NCBI GenBank assembly: GCA_947446635.1
Contig: CANFHF010000004.1
Span: 93,658-157,657, forward strand
Length of the DNA: 64,000 nucleotides
Direction: 5' to 3'
From: Flavobacteriaceae bacterium
Lineage (GTDB): Bacteria; Bacteroidota; Bacteroidia; Flavobacteriales; Flavobacteriaceae
Positions 37,838 through 46,417 of the stretch are shown here, piece by piece; the stretch's first letter is position 1; each line of letters opens with the position of its first letter. The notes beneath the pieces were generated by a model. It had not been told where the DNA came from, ran no database searches, and worked only from the letters and a program-made list of their open reading frames with translations. The translations under genes and the position numbers were made by a program.

Positions 37838-39127
37838 ATGAAATACTACAGTTTAAACCATAATGCGCCTGAAGTTTCTTTCCAAGAAGCGGTAATACAA
37901 GGATTAGCAACCGATAAAGGATTGTATTTTCCAGAATCAATCACTCCATTAAAAGCTGATTTTTTCGAGAATATCGAAAATTTAAGCAATGAGGAAATGG
38001 CGTACGAAGCCATCCAACAATTTGTAGGTGACGAAATTCCAGCCGAAACCTTAAAAGAAATCATTGCCGAAACTTTGTGTTTTGATTTTCCAACGGTGAA
38101 AGTGGAAGAGAATATTTACGCTTTAGAATTATATCACGGTCCTACAATGGCATTTAAAGATGTTGGTGCGCGATTTATGTCACGTTGTGTTGCGTATTTT
38201 AATAAAGATAAAAAAGACAATACCAACACAGTTCTTGTAGCTACATCGGGCGATACCGGTGGAGCAGTAGCCAGTGGTTTTCTTGGTGTTCAAGGTGTGG
38301 AAGTGATAATTTTATATCCTTCTGGAAAAGTGAGCGACATTCAAGAACGACAATTAACGACTTTGGGACAAAATATAAAAGCCCTTGAAGTAGATGGTTT
38401 TTTTGATGATTGCCAAGACATGGTTAAAAAAGCATTTTTGGATGACAGTCTAAAACATAAAAACCTAACCTCGGCCAATTCGATTAATATTGCACGTTGG
38501 TTGCCTCAAATGTTTTACTTTTTCTTTGCTTACAAACAATTGAAATCGCAAAACAAGCCTTTGGTATTTTCTTGTCCGAGTGGGAATTTTGGAAATATTT
38601 GCGCCGGAATTATCGCGAAAAAATTAGGTTTACCAATCGAACATTTTGTGGCTTCAACCAATGTAAATGATACTGTTCCTAGATTCTTGGAAAACGGAAA
38701 TTACGATCCAAAACCTTCCAAAGCAACGATTTCGAATGCAATGGATGTTGGGAATCCAAGTAATTTTATTCGTATTCAAGAAATGTACAATAACGATTTG
38801 GAGCAATTCAAAAAAGATTTTTCTTCGTTTTCTTATACTGATGCCGAAACTTTAGAAGCGATGAAATCTATCTACAACGCCAACGGATATATTGCAGAAC
38901 CGCACGGCGCTGTGGGCTATTTAGGCTTGAAAAAAGAATTGAAAAACCACGCAAACGCCATTGGAATTTTCTTAGAAACTGCGCATCCTATCAAGTTTTT
39001 GGATGTGGTTGAGCCTGCTTTAAACGTAAAATTACCTATTCCTACGCAAATTGAAAGCGTATTGAATAAAGAAAAAGTAAGCGTAAAAATCAAAACCTAC
39101 AATGAATTGAAAGCGTTTTTGGGATAA
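37838..39127 (+). CDS. thrC: Threonine synthase
   Basis: A 429-residue PLP enzyme that forms threonine from O-phosphohomoserine. The PLP lysine is K107 in TMAFKDVGARF, and SGDTGGAVASGF (about 131-142) is the phosphate cup. The N-terminal NHNAPEVSFQEAVIQGLA is characteristic of the class-1 enzyme found in Bacteroidetes. Last gene of the operon; 131 bases separate it from thrB. Confidence 0.95.
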   Translation: MKYYSLNHNAPEVSFQEAVIQGLATDKGLYFPESITPLKADFFENIENLSNEEMAYEAIQQFVGDEIPAETLKEIIAETLCFDFPTVKVEENIYALELYHGPTMAFKDVGARFMSRCVAYFNKDKKDNTNTVLVATSGDTGGAVASGFLGVQGVEVIILYPSGKVSDIQERQLTTLGQNIKALEVDGFFDDCQDMVKKAFLDDSLKHKNLTSANSINIARWLPQMFYFFFAYKQLKSQNKPLVFSCPSGNFGNICAGIIAKKLGLPIEHFVASTNVNDTVPRFLENGNYDPKPSKATISNAMDVGNPSNFIRIQEMYNNDLEQFKKDFSSFSYTDAETLEAMKSIYNANGYIAEPHGAVGYLGLKKELKNHANAIGIFLETAHPIKFLDVVEPALNVKLPIPTQIESVLNKEKVSVKIKTYNELKAFLG

Positions 39128-39129
39128 TT

Positions 39130-39978
39130 TTACTCTTCCAAACTCAAATAAGCCTTTCCAATATTCAAAATAATATCCGAAGCGATAAACGACTGATAAC
39201 CAGTTTCAGGTAAAGCAATATCGGCAGTCAACCCGTGTAGGTAAACCCCAAGAATTGCTGCATCAATGGGATCATAGGATTGTGCCAATAAACTCGTAAT
39301 CATTCCAGTTAAAGCATCGCCCGTTCCAGCTGTGGCTAAGGCGGCGTTTCCGGTGGTGTTTTCGTAAATCCTATCACCGTCAATGATGAATGTTGGTGCT
39401 CCTTTCATAACAATGATAAGTTGATGGAGTTTTGAAAAGGCGATTGTTTTTTCAAACTTTTCAGTGTTAGAATTCCATTTCCCGATGAGTCGTTCGAGTT
39501 CTTTGGGATGTGGCGTGAGAATCGTATTATGGGGCAATAACAAAATCCATGCTGCATTTTGAGATAGAATATTCAGCGCATCGGCATCGATAATTAAAGG
39601 CGTTTTGTCATTTGATAGGAATTTGTGAAGCGCATTTTGAGTTCCCAACTCCTGCCCTAGACCGGGGCCAATTCCGATGGCTTGCGGCATAATATCAAAT
39701 TCAATTTTAGAAATGTGTTTTTCTTGGACATCCGTCAAAACCATCACTTCTGGAATGGCTATTTGCAGGATTTCGTAACCACATTGCGGAATAAATACCG
39801 TTACCAAACCACAACCTGTTTTCAAACACGCTTTCGACGATAAAACCATCGCTCCTATTTTGCCATAACTACCTCCAATTAAAACCGCGTGACCTTGAAT
39901 CCCTTTATGAGTATCTGAATTAATAGGTTTATACCTTTTGAGAATTGCGGCACGGTCAATAGAAATTAGATTTCTCAT
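39130..39978 (-). CDS. nnrD: ADP-dependent NAD(P)H-hydrate dehydratase (stand-alone)
   Basis: A 282-residue YjeF C-terminal-type ribokinase-like enzyme that repairs hydrated NAD(P)H. Landmarks are [16 protein letters not shown] (35-50), DADALN (131-136), TPHPKE (155-160) and the catalytic [11 protein letters not shown] (216-226). In many bacteria it is fused to an epimerase (NnrE); here the epimerase half is absent. It converges with thrC, whose stop lies 2 bases away. Confidence 0.9.
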   Translation of the reverse strand: MRNLISIDRAAILKRYKPINSDTHKGIQGHAVLIGGSYGKIGAMVLSSKACLKTGCGLVTVFIPQCGYEILQIAIPEVMVLTDVQEKHISKIEFDIMPQAIGIGPGLGQELGTQNALHKFLSNDKTPLIIDADALNILSQNAAWILLLPHNTILTPHPKELERLIGKWNSNTEKFEKTIAFSKLHQLIIVMKGAPTFIIDGDRIYENTTGNAALATAGTGDALTGMITSLLAQSYDPIDAAILGVYLHGLTADIALPETGYQSFIASDIILNIGKAYLSLEE

Positions 39979-40106
39979 TGGATTTTTAATTTAAATTTAC
40001 AATATTTAATTTAGATTTCATGGTTTACAATTTTGATGATTATGTTTTTGGATATCTTTCCCCTAATTTTTACACTTTTGTGAAAATCTATTTCAGCATA
40101 AGACTC

Positions 40107-40137
40107 TTTGTTACTCGGAATAAAATCGATAAATTTG
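40107..40137 (+). promoter_or_regulatory. Promoter of gcvT
   Basis: TTTG at 40107-40110, spacer 19, TAAATTTG at 40130-40137: the best full-consensus promoter in the window. ATG 27 bases on. Confidence 0.7.
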
Positions 40138-40164
40138 CGGCACAATTTTTACTAAAAATTCACA

Positions 40165-41247
40165 ATGAAAAATACTGCGCTGACGCACCTACACGAAGCT
40201 TTGGGAGCTAAAATGCTTCCGTTTGCAGGATACAATATGCCTATTTTATATGAAGGTGTCAATGCTGAACATGAAGTGGTTCGCAATAGCGTGGGAGTTT
40301 TTGATGTGTCACATATGGGCGAATTCTTGCTTACAGGACCTAATGCTTTGACTTTGATTCAAAAAGTGACTTCGAATGACGCTTCGACGTTGACTATAGG
40401 GAGAGCGCAATATTCTTGTTTACCCAATAATGATGGTGGAATTGTAGATGATTTATTGGTTTATAAAATGAACGACGAACACTATTTATTGGTCGTAAAT
40501 GCTTCGAATATTGATAAGGATTGGGATTGGATTTCGGCGCATAATGATTTGGGTGTAGAAATGAAAAACCTTTCAGATAATTATTCGCTATTGGCAATTC
40601 AAGGTCCAAAAGCGGTGGACGCTATGCAAGCCTTGTCATCGATTGATTTATCATCGATTGAATATTACCATTTTGTGGTTGGAGATTTTGCAGGAATTGA
40701 GAACGTAATTATTTCGGCTACGGGTTATACCGGTTCGGGAGGTTTCGAGATTTATTGCAAAAATGCGGAAGTAGAACAAATATGGAATAAAGTTTTTGAA
40801 GCGGGCGCAGCTTTTGGTATCAAACCAATAGGTCTTGCGGCTCGGGATACGTTGCGACTAGAAATGGGTTTCTGTTTGTACGGAAACGACATTAACGATA
40901 CGACCTCACCTCTTGAAGCTGGTTTGGGTTGGATCACTAAATTCAATAAGGAATTTACGAATTCGGAAAACTTGAAAAAGCAGAAAGAAGCAGGTGTTTC
41001 TAAAAAATTAGTAGCTTTTGAAATGCAGGAACGCGCCGTACCAAGACACGATTATGAAATTGTAGATGCTTCGGGTAGCGTAATCGGGATCGTAACTTCG
41101 GGAACCATGTCGCCATCAATGAATATTGGCATTGGAATGGGTTATGTAACTACTGAAAACAGTGAAGTTGATAGTGAGATTTACATTAGAATTAGAAAAA
41201 ATGATGTTCCGGCCAAGGTGGTGAAATTGCCGTTTTATAAGAAATAA
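40165..41247 (+). CDS. gcvT: Glycine cleavage system aminomethyltransferase
   Basis: A 360-residue T-protein of the glycine cleavage system, which transfers the methylene group from the H-protein to tetrahydrofolate. It shows [16 protein letters not shown] near 46-61, the folate-site segment [13 protein letters not shown] near 185-197 and [16 protein letters not shown] near 227-242. The H- and P-protein genes are not adjacent, as is common in Flavobacteria. Monocistronic with its own consensus promoter. Confidence 0.95.
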   Translation: MKNTALTHLHEALGAKMLPFAGYNMPILYEGVNAEHEVVRNSVGVFDVSHMGEFLLTGPNALTLIQKVTSNDASTLTIGRAQYSCLPNNDGGIVDDLLVYKMNDEHYLLVVNASNIDKDWDWISAHNDLGVEMKNLSDNYSLLAIQGPKAVDAMQALSSIDLSSIEYYHFVVGDFAGIENVIISATGYTGSGGFEIYCKNAEVEQIWNKVFEAGAAFGIKPIGLAARDTLRLEMGFCLYGNDINDTTSPLEAGLGWITKFNKEFTNSENLKKQKEAGVSKKLVAFEMQERAVPRHDYEIVDASGSVIGIVTSGTMSPSMNIGIGMGYVTTENSEVDSEIYIRIRKNDVPAKVVKLPFYKK

Positions 41248-41316
41248 TAAAGGTGAAAGCTAATAGCCAAAAGGCATTAGAATAGCAATATTCGAATTCA
41301 AAAAAGGCAAATAGCA

Positions 41317-41349
41317 ATTTTGAAATGGGTATTGAAAAAGTTATTTTTG
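41317..41349 (+). promoter_or_regulatory. Promoter of the yebC-family gene
   Basis: TTTG at 41317-41320, spacer 21, TATTTTTG at 41342-41349; about 70 bases before the ATG at 41420. Confidence 0.55.
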
Positions 41350-41419
41350 TGCATTGAGAAACTATTTTTGAATTTAGATTAACAAATTATGATTTCAGAA
41401 ATTTAATAAAAAATATAAA

Positions 41420-42130
41420 ATGGGAAGAGCGTTCGAATTTAGAAAAGGCAGAAAAATGAAACGTTGGTCAGCGATGGCCAAAGCATTTACCAGAATAGGG
41501 AAAGATATTGTAATGGCCGTAAAGGAAGGCGGACCCAATCCTGAAGCCAATTCAAGATTAAGAGCAGTAATACAGAATTCGAAGGCAGCGAATATGCCTA
41601 AAGAAAATGTAGAACGCGCCATTAAAAAAGCAACCGATAAAGACACAGCCAACTATAAAGAAGTCTTGTTTGAAGGTTATGCGCCTCACGGAATTGCTAT
41701 TCTTGTTGAAACGGCGACGGATAACAACAACAGAACGGTTGCTAATGTTAGAAGTTATTTTAACAAATGCAACGGTACTATGGGAACCCAAGGTTCGGTT
41801 GAATTTATGTTTGACCATACTTGTAACTTTAGAATTCCAGCAAACGGAATGGATCCTGAAGAATTAGAATTAGAATTAATCGATTTTGGTGCCGAAGAGG
41901 TTTTTGAAGACGAAGACGGAATCTTAATTTATGCTGCTTTTAATAGTTTTGGAACCATCCAAAAAGAATTAGAAAACAGAAAAATAGAAATCCTTTCTTC
42001 TGGTTTTGAGCGTATTCCTCAAATCACGAAAAAACTAACCGAAGCCGAAATAGCTGATGTGGAAAAACTAATCGAAAAAATGGAAGAAGATGATGACGTG
42101 ATGAACGTGTATCATACGATGGAAGAATAG
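41420..42130 (+). CDS. YebC/PmpR family protein
   Basis: A 236-residue member of the YebC/PmpR/TACO1 family. It starts MGRAFEFRKGRKMKRWSAMAKAF and contains the conserved GGPNPEANSRLRAVIQN and ANMPKENVERAIKKA helices. The family was first described as transcription regulators, and recent work links several members to translation of proline-rich stretches. Full length with the usual acidic C-terminus. Confidence 0.93.
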   Translation: MGRAFEFRKGRKMKRWSAMAKAFTRIGKDIVMAVKEGGPNPEANSRLRAVIQNSKAANMPKENVERAIKKATDKDTANYKEVLFEGYAPHGIAILVETATDNNNRTVANVRSYFNKCNGTMGTQGSVEFMFDHTCNFRIPANGMDPEELELELIDFGAEEVFEDEDGILIYAAFNSFGTIQKELENRKIEILSSGFERIPQITKKLTEAEIADVEKLIEKMEEDDDVMNVYHTMEE

Positions 42131-42203
42131 ATTTAACTTCTTAGGTTTTTTAAATACCTATTGTAAGGTCAATTCGTTTCTTCTCAAAAGCAAAAAAGAA
42201 CTC

Positions 42204-43130
42204 TTAGCTTCGGTGCTGATAACATTTTCCGCTTGGATCTACTGTTGTTCTCTTACATCTGTTGCCTTTTTTAGTTAGGCCAGTGCATTGAACCCGAGAA
42301 TCAGAATTCGAATGGCTATTAGACCTATAGTGTTTTACAGATTCCCAAGACCAACACGGAATACATATCGAACTTTCTATACTCGGATTGGTAAGGCTTG
42401 GGAAAAAGTTGATGCCGGTTCTCTTTTCCACAACGTCAATCGATACAGCATAGCTTTGTAGGGATTTTGTAGAGGAATGATTGGGCATCAAAAAAGCGAT
42501 GCCTTTCACACTTGGAGTGGTATAATCTAAGATTACTTTTTAGAAATATTCTGGAACAGCTACATGGTCGGGGCCTATTTTGGGTAAACCGTTCCTTAAA
42601 ACAGGTCCTGTGACAATATAAATTTTTTTGTTTTCCAAAGCCCAGTCGCGGACTTTTTCTTCCAGATTTTTCCAAATTCCCCTATTAAAACCGGGTTCTT
42701 GAGGACTCATATTGCTATAATAGAATGATTCCTGCATGGCTAGTGCAGACCATCCCATATCGCCTGCGGGTGCGAGGTGTCCCCTGTCATATCCCGAACC
42801 TTTATAATCCGCTTGGGTAGCCGAACCAGTTTGCACCATGGGGTCAACTATAAATTTGTTCGTTCGGTTGTATAATTTAATGGTTTCCGTATCGGTCAGC
42901 TCATAGGCGACCCAACTTGCTTGTTCCTGTGCTTCATTGTACAAAAGAGAGTAACCTGAGTGGCGAATGACTTTGTCTTTAGGTTTGGTTTCAGGAATTT
43001 CAAAGTGGGCTTTTCCAATCGTTGGACTAGAAATATGCTTTCTAAAGGAATGGATTCCCGATGGCACTTGGGCATTTAAAGAACCTAAGATCATCAAATA
43101 CAAAACGAATCCCGACAAATGCTGTTTCAT
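42204..43130 (-). pseudogene. DNA/RNA non-specific endonuclease, interrupted by in-frame TAA
   Basis: A secreted NucA/EndoG-type nuclease read from 43130 (signal peptide ending near LNA at 20). The catalytic part is intact: DRGHLAP with H118, N140 in YYSNMSP, and the NRGIWKNLEE helix with N149 and E156. At 42540-42542 a TAA follows VPEYF; the same frame then continues KVILDYTTPS...KGIAFLMPN and SYAVSIDVVEKRTGI, which completes the nuclease fold, to a stop at 42204. Homologues that I recall read VPxYFYKVILDY, so the TAA replaces a Tyr codon. The tail adds a Cys/His segment (CTGLTKKGNRCKRTT ... CYQH). Without readthrough the product is a 196-residue fragment that lacks part of the core. Confidence 0.82.
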
Positions 43131-43236
43131 AAAAATAAGGGTAAGAAGTTACAAAAATAAGATAACAAAAAGATCTAAGTCTGATAATCTATTTATTATA
43201 AATATTTAATTAAATCCCCGTTGAATTATAAATCTC

Positions 43237-43701
43237 CTATTCTAAAAGTTTTTCAGCAATAGATAAACTTAAATTATCAAATCTACTGTTTGTCCAATAA
43301 CTTCTATAAGATGTGAATCCACCATCAACCTTACCGTTTTGATAAATTGTTCCGTTAATTGTAGTTCTTGCACCAGAAGTTTGAGTAACTATAAATATGT
43401 AAATAAAACTTTCATCTTTAATAATTTCATTAATATTGTCACAATTTTTAGACGGACAAGTGGCTTTTAAATCTTGAGGAAATATAACTGACAATCCATT
43501 TTTATTTAAATTATTTAATAGTTTATTAGCTAGAATTTGAGAATATTGATCGTCTTCAGATGCGTCAATATTAACATCACTATAAATTAATTTAATTTCT
43601 TTATTTTTATTTATTTTTGAATTTAAATGGAAATCCAAATTATTCTGTTGGGCAAGCACGAAAAAAGGTGCAATTAATATAAATAATTTAATAAATCTCA
43701 T
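43237..43701 (-). CDS. Secreted protein of unknown function
   Basis: A 154-residue protein with a signal peptide (MRFIKLFILIAPFFVLAQ, cleavage about 17-18). The mature part has a possible disulphide pair (CPSKNC) and a Ser/Thr-rich C-terminal half with SGARTTINGTIYQNG. The pattern DDQYSQILANKLLNNLNKNGL followed by FIYIFIVTQTS suggests an alpha/beta domain like those of the lipoprotein CsgG/TolB-N group, but I do not assign it. It lies in the accessory stretch, downstream of another exported protein on the same strand. Confidence 0.7.
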   Translation of the reverse strand: MRFIKLFILIAPFFVLAQQNNLDFHLNSKINKNKEIKLIYSDVNIDASEDDQYSQILANKLLNNLNKNGLSVIFPQDLKATCPSKNCDNINEIIKDESFIYIFIVTQTSGARTTINGTIYQNGKVDGGFTSYRSYWTNSRFDNLSLSIAEKLLE

Positions 43702-43720
43702 ATTTTTAAAATTAAAGATT

Positions 43721-43753
43721 AAAAAGCATACTAGAAAAACTAATATGCTTTTT
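43721..43753 (-). terminator. Terminator of the 149-residue lipoprotein gene
   Basis: AAAAAGCATA and TATGCTTTTT pair (with TAG/CTA inside) around AAAAA, 23 bases after the stop at 43776. Confidence 0.8.
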
Positions 43754-43775
43754 AATTTTATGAATGTTAATTCGA

Positions 43776-44225
43776 TTATTTTTTTAATTGACCTAATCTC
43801 GAAGTGGCCTTAACTGTAGTTTTCTTATAAATTAAACCAATCCCTAAAAATGGTCTAATTACTTTTGTTTCAAATTGAGGATATAAAACAACATCATAAT
43901 TTGGATTTTTTGACATTAATTCAAATAATGAATAGTTAGCTGTTTGATCAACAACAAAACTTCCAATAACAGGTATGCTTGATGCTGATACGAAATTAGA
44001 TGAACCATCGTGATCAATTGAGCCTGTTCTTTGATTAAATAAACGAGCAAAATCAATAGATAGAATTTTCGTTGTTGATGCTGTAGCTGAAACTTGATCA
44101 GATAAATTGAAATCATTTTTAGTTAATTCTAATCGAGTGTTAGGTTCTCTCAATGAATGATTTAATGATGTGCAACTTGTTGCTGAAATCACAACAGCGC
44201 TTAATAATGGAATAATTTTTTTCAT
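43776..44225 (-). CDS. Lipoprotein of unknown function
   Basis: A 149-residue lipoprotein: lipobox SATSC with Cys18. The mature part contains IPVIGSFVVDQTANYSLFELM and FGIGLIYKKTTV-like strands near the end (FLGIGLIYKKTTVK). The form FELMSKNPNYDVVLYPQFE recalls small Bacteroidetes lipoproteins that accompany secretion or envelope loci, but I recognise no function. A 21-base element 25 bases upstream is repeated exactly in front of the TIR gene. Confidence 0.72.
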   Translation of the reverse strand: MKKIIPLLSAVVISATSCTSLNHSLREPNTRLELTKNDFNLSDQVSATASTTKILSIDFARLFNQRTGSIDHDGSSNFVSASSIPVIGSFVVDQTANYSLFELMSKNPNYDVVLYPQFETKVIRPFLGIGLIYKKTTVKATSRLGQLKK

Positions 44226-44249
44226 TTTTTTGGGGAATTTATTTTTTTT

Positions 44250-44270
44250 CCTACTCTATTCAGTTTTCGG
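44250..44270 (-). repeat. 21-base element, copy 1
   Basis: CCTACTCTATTCAGTTTTCG plus one G, identical to 46143-46163. Both copies lie 15-25 bases upstream of the start of a minus-strand gene. Confidence 0.75.
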
Positions 44271-44626
44271 ATATCCTGTTTTAATATTTAAATATTAATA
44301 TTCTGACAAATATAATACTAATTTTTTAATAAAATCACATTAAAAAAGAATAAAAAATATTAATTATTTACATTTTTACATATTTGTTTACGATATTAAT
44401 TATATGTAATTTTAGAATTTCTCAACAGTACACTTTACTTGTTATACTATTTAAGCCCTGTAAATAACTCAAACTATTTTGATAAATTTATGATAGCAGC
44501 TTACTTGTTTCAATTAAATTGACCTTAGTTGTCGGGATATTTCCCCAGCGCACAACTAACATAAAATTCTATGTGTTTTCAATTCGCCAAAAGTACAGGG
44601 ACTACAAATTCCAAAACTATAAAATA

Positions 44627-44676
44627 AAAACTCCCATTATTTCTAAAGGGATTTAGCGTGGGAGTTATCGATTTAA
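44627..44676 (-). repeat. Relic of the tRNA-Val downstream flank (copy A)
   Basis: Reads aaaactcccattatttcta and onward, closely like 51053-51093 at the tRNA-Val 3' side (shared ACTCC, ATTATTTCTAA and GTGGG), but the hairpin is decayed and no tRNA part follows. Confidence 0.55.
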
Positions 44677-44694
44677 CTTCAAATCACGTATTAA

Positions 44695-44794
44695 ATTTTC
44701 TTGAAAATTTCATTGAGAAGATGTCATAAAAAAACCTCTAAAATTGCTTTAGAGGTTTTTGGTACGACAATGAGCGATGAGGGGTTCGAACCTT
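44695..44794 (-). repeat. tRNA-Val 3' fragment with downstream flank (copy B)
   Basis: 44774-44792 is identical over 19 bases to 51088-51106 in tRNA-Val (T arm and acceptor side). The adjoining flank 44695-44735 matches 51018-51058 at 35 of 41 positions by my count. A terminator (44730-44760) with a different stem lies between, in the same position as the terminator of the real tRNA. It is either an attachment-site duplicate or a decayed second tRNA gene. Confidence 0.7.
44730..44760 (-). terminator. Terminator beside the tRNA fragment
   Basis: AAAAACCTCTAAA pairs with TTTAGAGGTTTTT (13 bp) around ATTGC. Confidence 0.85.
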
Positions 44795-44893
44795 CCTCAT
44801 AATGCGCTCATATATAATAAATTATATTAGTCTAAAACATAAGGATCTCGATTTTGCTCCTTTAAACAGATACAAATTCTTGGTTTTTCCATT

Positions 44894-45097
44894 TCATCCA
44901 AAAATTAGCGGTTCTACTTGTTCAATTTTCAAACCAGCATACTTGCAGAACTCCTCAATGATTACTAACTCATTTTCAAGCTTATTCAGGCTCTTTCTGA
45001 TGGCCTGTAACATTCTTGTGCTTTGTCTGTAACTTTTGCCTGTGATGCGTTCAATGTCTTTTGGATAGATGCATATTCTCTTGATTTGCATTTTCAT
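44894..45097 (-). CDS. Small basic protein, possibly helix-turn-helix
   Basis: A 67-residue protein, strongly basic in its first half (MKMQIKRICIYPKDIERIT) and helical throughout: KDIERITGKSYRQSTRMLQ looks like a helix-turn-helix, followed by a helix with KSLNKLENELVIIEEFCKYAG. No family is assigned. It lies just inside the tRNA-relic boundary of the accessory region, where excisionase-like or small regulatory proteins of integrated elements are often found; that is context, not proof. Confidence 0.6.
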   Translation of the reverse strand: MKMQIKRICIYPKDIERITGKSYRQSTRMLQAIRKSLNKLENELVIIEEFCKYAGLKIEQVEPLIFG

Positions 45098-45552
45098 AGT
45101 CTATCTATAGCTTTGATTTGGCTATGCTATGCTTCTGATAGCTCGCTACTCAAAAACTTCTGCATTTTAATCATTATTTCAAGATGATTTATAATGATTA
45201 TTTAAGCTTTATTGAGCCATTTATGTTGTATAAGGACATATGAATCTACCCCTTTTTATTGTTCTAAAATAGCTTAAAATTTGTTCTCAAATCATTCAAG
45301 ATTTAGTTACAACGAGTTACAGAATGAAGGAGAAATGAACTGATTTAATAACTTAAATTTTAGAAATTATGGCAAGACAGAAATGTTTTTATTTAGTTAT
45401 ACTTTTTTGTTTGGTTGCGACGCGATGGGAATCGCGCAGTAGCGGTGAGTTTCCGATAAATTGAATCAATTTTAACTTACCTCCTATTTATAAGCGAACG
45501 CGAAAGGATTCGCGCACGATCGGGGGAAATTTTCAATTTTTCTTTTCATAAT
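45098..45552. other. Gene-free stretch with REP-like hairpins
   Basis: About 450 bases. A consensus-like TAGCTTTG at 45108-45115 (plus strand) has no gene behind it. The rest holds the hairpin doublet 45421-45514 and nothing else recognisable. Confidence 0.6.
45411..45525. repeat. REP-like doublet of two related hairpins
   Basis: Hairpin 1: CGCGAT-GGGA-ATCGCG (45421-45436). Hairpin 2: CGCGAA-AGGA-TTCGCG (45499-45514). Both have a perfect 6-bp stem, a 4-base purine loop and are followed by GCA, 78 bases apart, and are far more GC-rich than their surroundings. The design resembles REP elements moved by IS200-like (RAYT) transposases; no such gene is in the window. Confidence 0.55.
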
Positions 45553-46128
45553 TTATTTTTTCAACCAATCCTCTAATTTCACATAGCTTCTAGTATTATT
45601 TGTTGATGGATAAAACACATAATACCCTGCATCAATAGGAAGTCCAATATTGTTTTTATTATTTCCGTTTTCAAGTTCTATTGAAGGATAAATTTGTAAA
45701 TATTCATTTCCTGTCCAATGTCTATTATTATCAGCCAAAGGAAGAATTGCAATTTTGTCCTTAAATAATTTATAAGTGTCTGCAATTCCAACTTCCCAAT
45801 TACACCATTTTGAAGAAACTGCATTATTTGTAGCCAACAATATGAATTTATCGTTTAGTTTTATTATTTGATTTTTGATATTTTGTGCAGTTACACCATT
45901 TGTCCTTTCGGGCATTGTTTGGTCAGCCCAATCAACATAAATACTAATTCCTAAATTTTCAAAAAAAATTTTGGCTTGTTCAATTTTAGCTTTATCATTA
46001 TGTGAGTGTGATAAGAATATACTAGATTTTGAAAAGGTTCTAGTTTCATTTACACCACCACCTAACCCCTTAAATCCTGCTTTTTGGATAGCAATATTTC
46101 TAAATTCTTGTTCTGTAAATATGCTCAT
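45553..46128 (-). CDS. TIR-domain protein
   Basis: A 191-residue single-domain TIR protein: IFLSHSHNDKAKIEQAK (37-53) forms the first strand and box 1, GISIYVDW (60-67) the next strand, and SSKWCNWEVGIAD (105-117) matches the SxWCxxE motif, with E112 in the position of the NADase glutamate. The DWADQTMPERT segment recalls ThsB-type TIR proteins of Thoeris defence. No ThsA-like effector, STING or other known partner is adjacent. The role may be immune signalling or NAD cleavage; neither is shown. It has a 21-base upstream element shared with the lipoprotein gene at 44225. Confidence 0.85.
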   Translation of the reverse strand: MSIFTEQEFRNIAIQKAGFKGLGGGVNETRTFSKSSIFLSHSHNDKAKIEQAKIFFENLGISIYVDWADQTMPERTNGVTAQNIKNQIIKLNDKFILLATNNAVSSKWCNWEVGIADTYKLFKDKIAILPLADNNRHWTGNEYLQIYPSIELENGNNKNNIGLPIDAGYYVFYPSTNNTRSYVKLEDWLKK

Positions 46129-46142
46129 AATTTTTACTTTTA

Positions 46143-46163
46143 CCTACTCTATTCAGTTTTCGG
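46143..46163 (-). repeat. 21-base element, copy 2
   Basis: Identical to 44250-44270; 15 bases upstream of the TIR gene start. Confidence 0.75.
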
Positions 46164-46179
46164 CTTCACTGTTTTTTTT

Positions 46180-46417
46180 TTAATTCAACGAATTTATTAA
46201 TACCCACTTTTCAATTTCAATAGTTTCGTATATCTCATTATTAATTCCTTGTAAAACACGAACTGGACTATCCAATTCCGGATAAATTTCTTTGTAACAT
46301 ATTGATTGAGAAACTAAATAGTTCAATTTTATTTTAATTTTAGCCAGCTCGAATTGAACTTCGCCTAATGTATTCAGTATTTCTTCCTTGTCCGTTTTTT
46401 AATTCCTCTTCGATAAC
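46180..46417 (-). pseudogene. Remnant of an unrecognised gene
   Basis: On the minus strand an open frame of 72 codons (46180-46398) reads DKEEILNTLGEVQFELAKIK and on to EKWVLINSLN, with coding-like composition but no ATG. Upstream in another frame VIEEELKNG continues from 46417, so a 1-base shift near the run of A at about 46398 would join them. It lies directly upstream of the TIR gene on the same strand. No family is recognised. Confidence 0.35.

Larger units (their letters stand above)
44226..44893. other. Gene-free stretch with repeats and tRNA relics
   Basis: About 670 bases without a convincing gene. It holds the 21-base element (44250-44270), a very AT-rich segment, a relic of a tRNA terminator flank (44627-44676), and a second relic comprising flank, hairpin and the 3' part of a tRNA-Val (44695-44794). 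Confidence 0.7.

Noticed and set aside
40020..40211. Open frame of 63 codons before and over the gcvT start
   Set aside because: It runs through the consensus gcvT promoter and into gcvT in another frame.
42204..42509. Separate 101-residue protein (GTG start)
   Set aside because: It is the in-frame continuation of the nuclease after the TAA at 42540, so it is listed as one pseudogene.
44802..45032. Open frame of 76 codons on the plus strand
   Set aside because: It overlaps the better supported small basic protein (44894-45097, minus) and has no coding character.
45369..45464. 31-codon frame starting MARQKCFYLV
   Set aside because: It runs through the first REP-like hairpin and has no promoter; chance frame.
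45553..46128. Complete Thoeris system
   Set aside because: Only a ThsB-like TIR protein is present; no ThsA (SIR2/SLOG) or other effector is encoded in the window.
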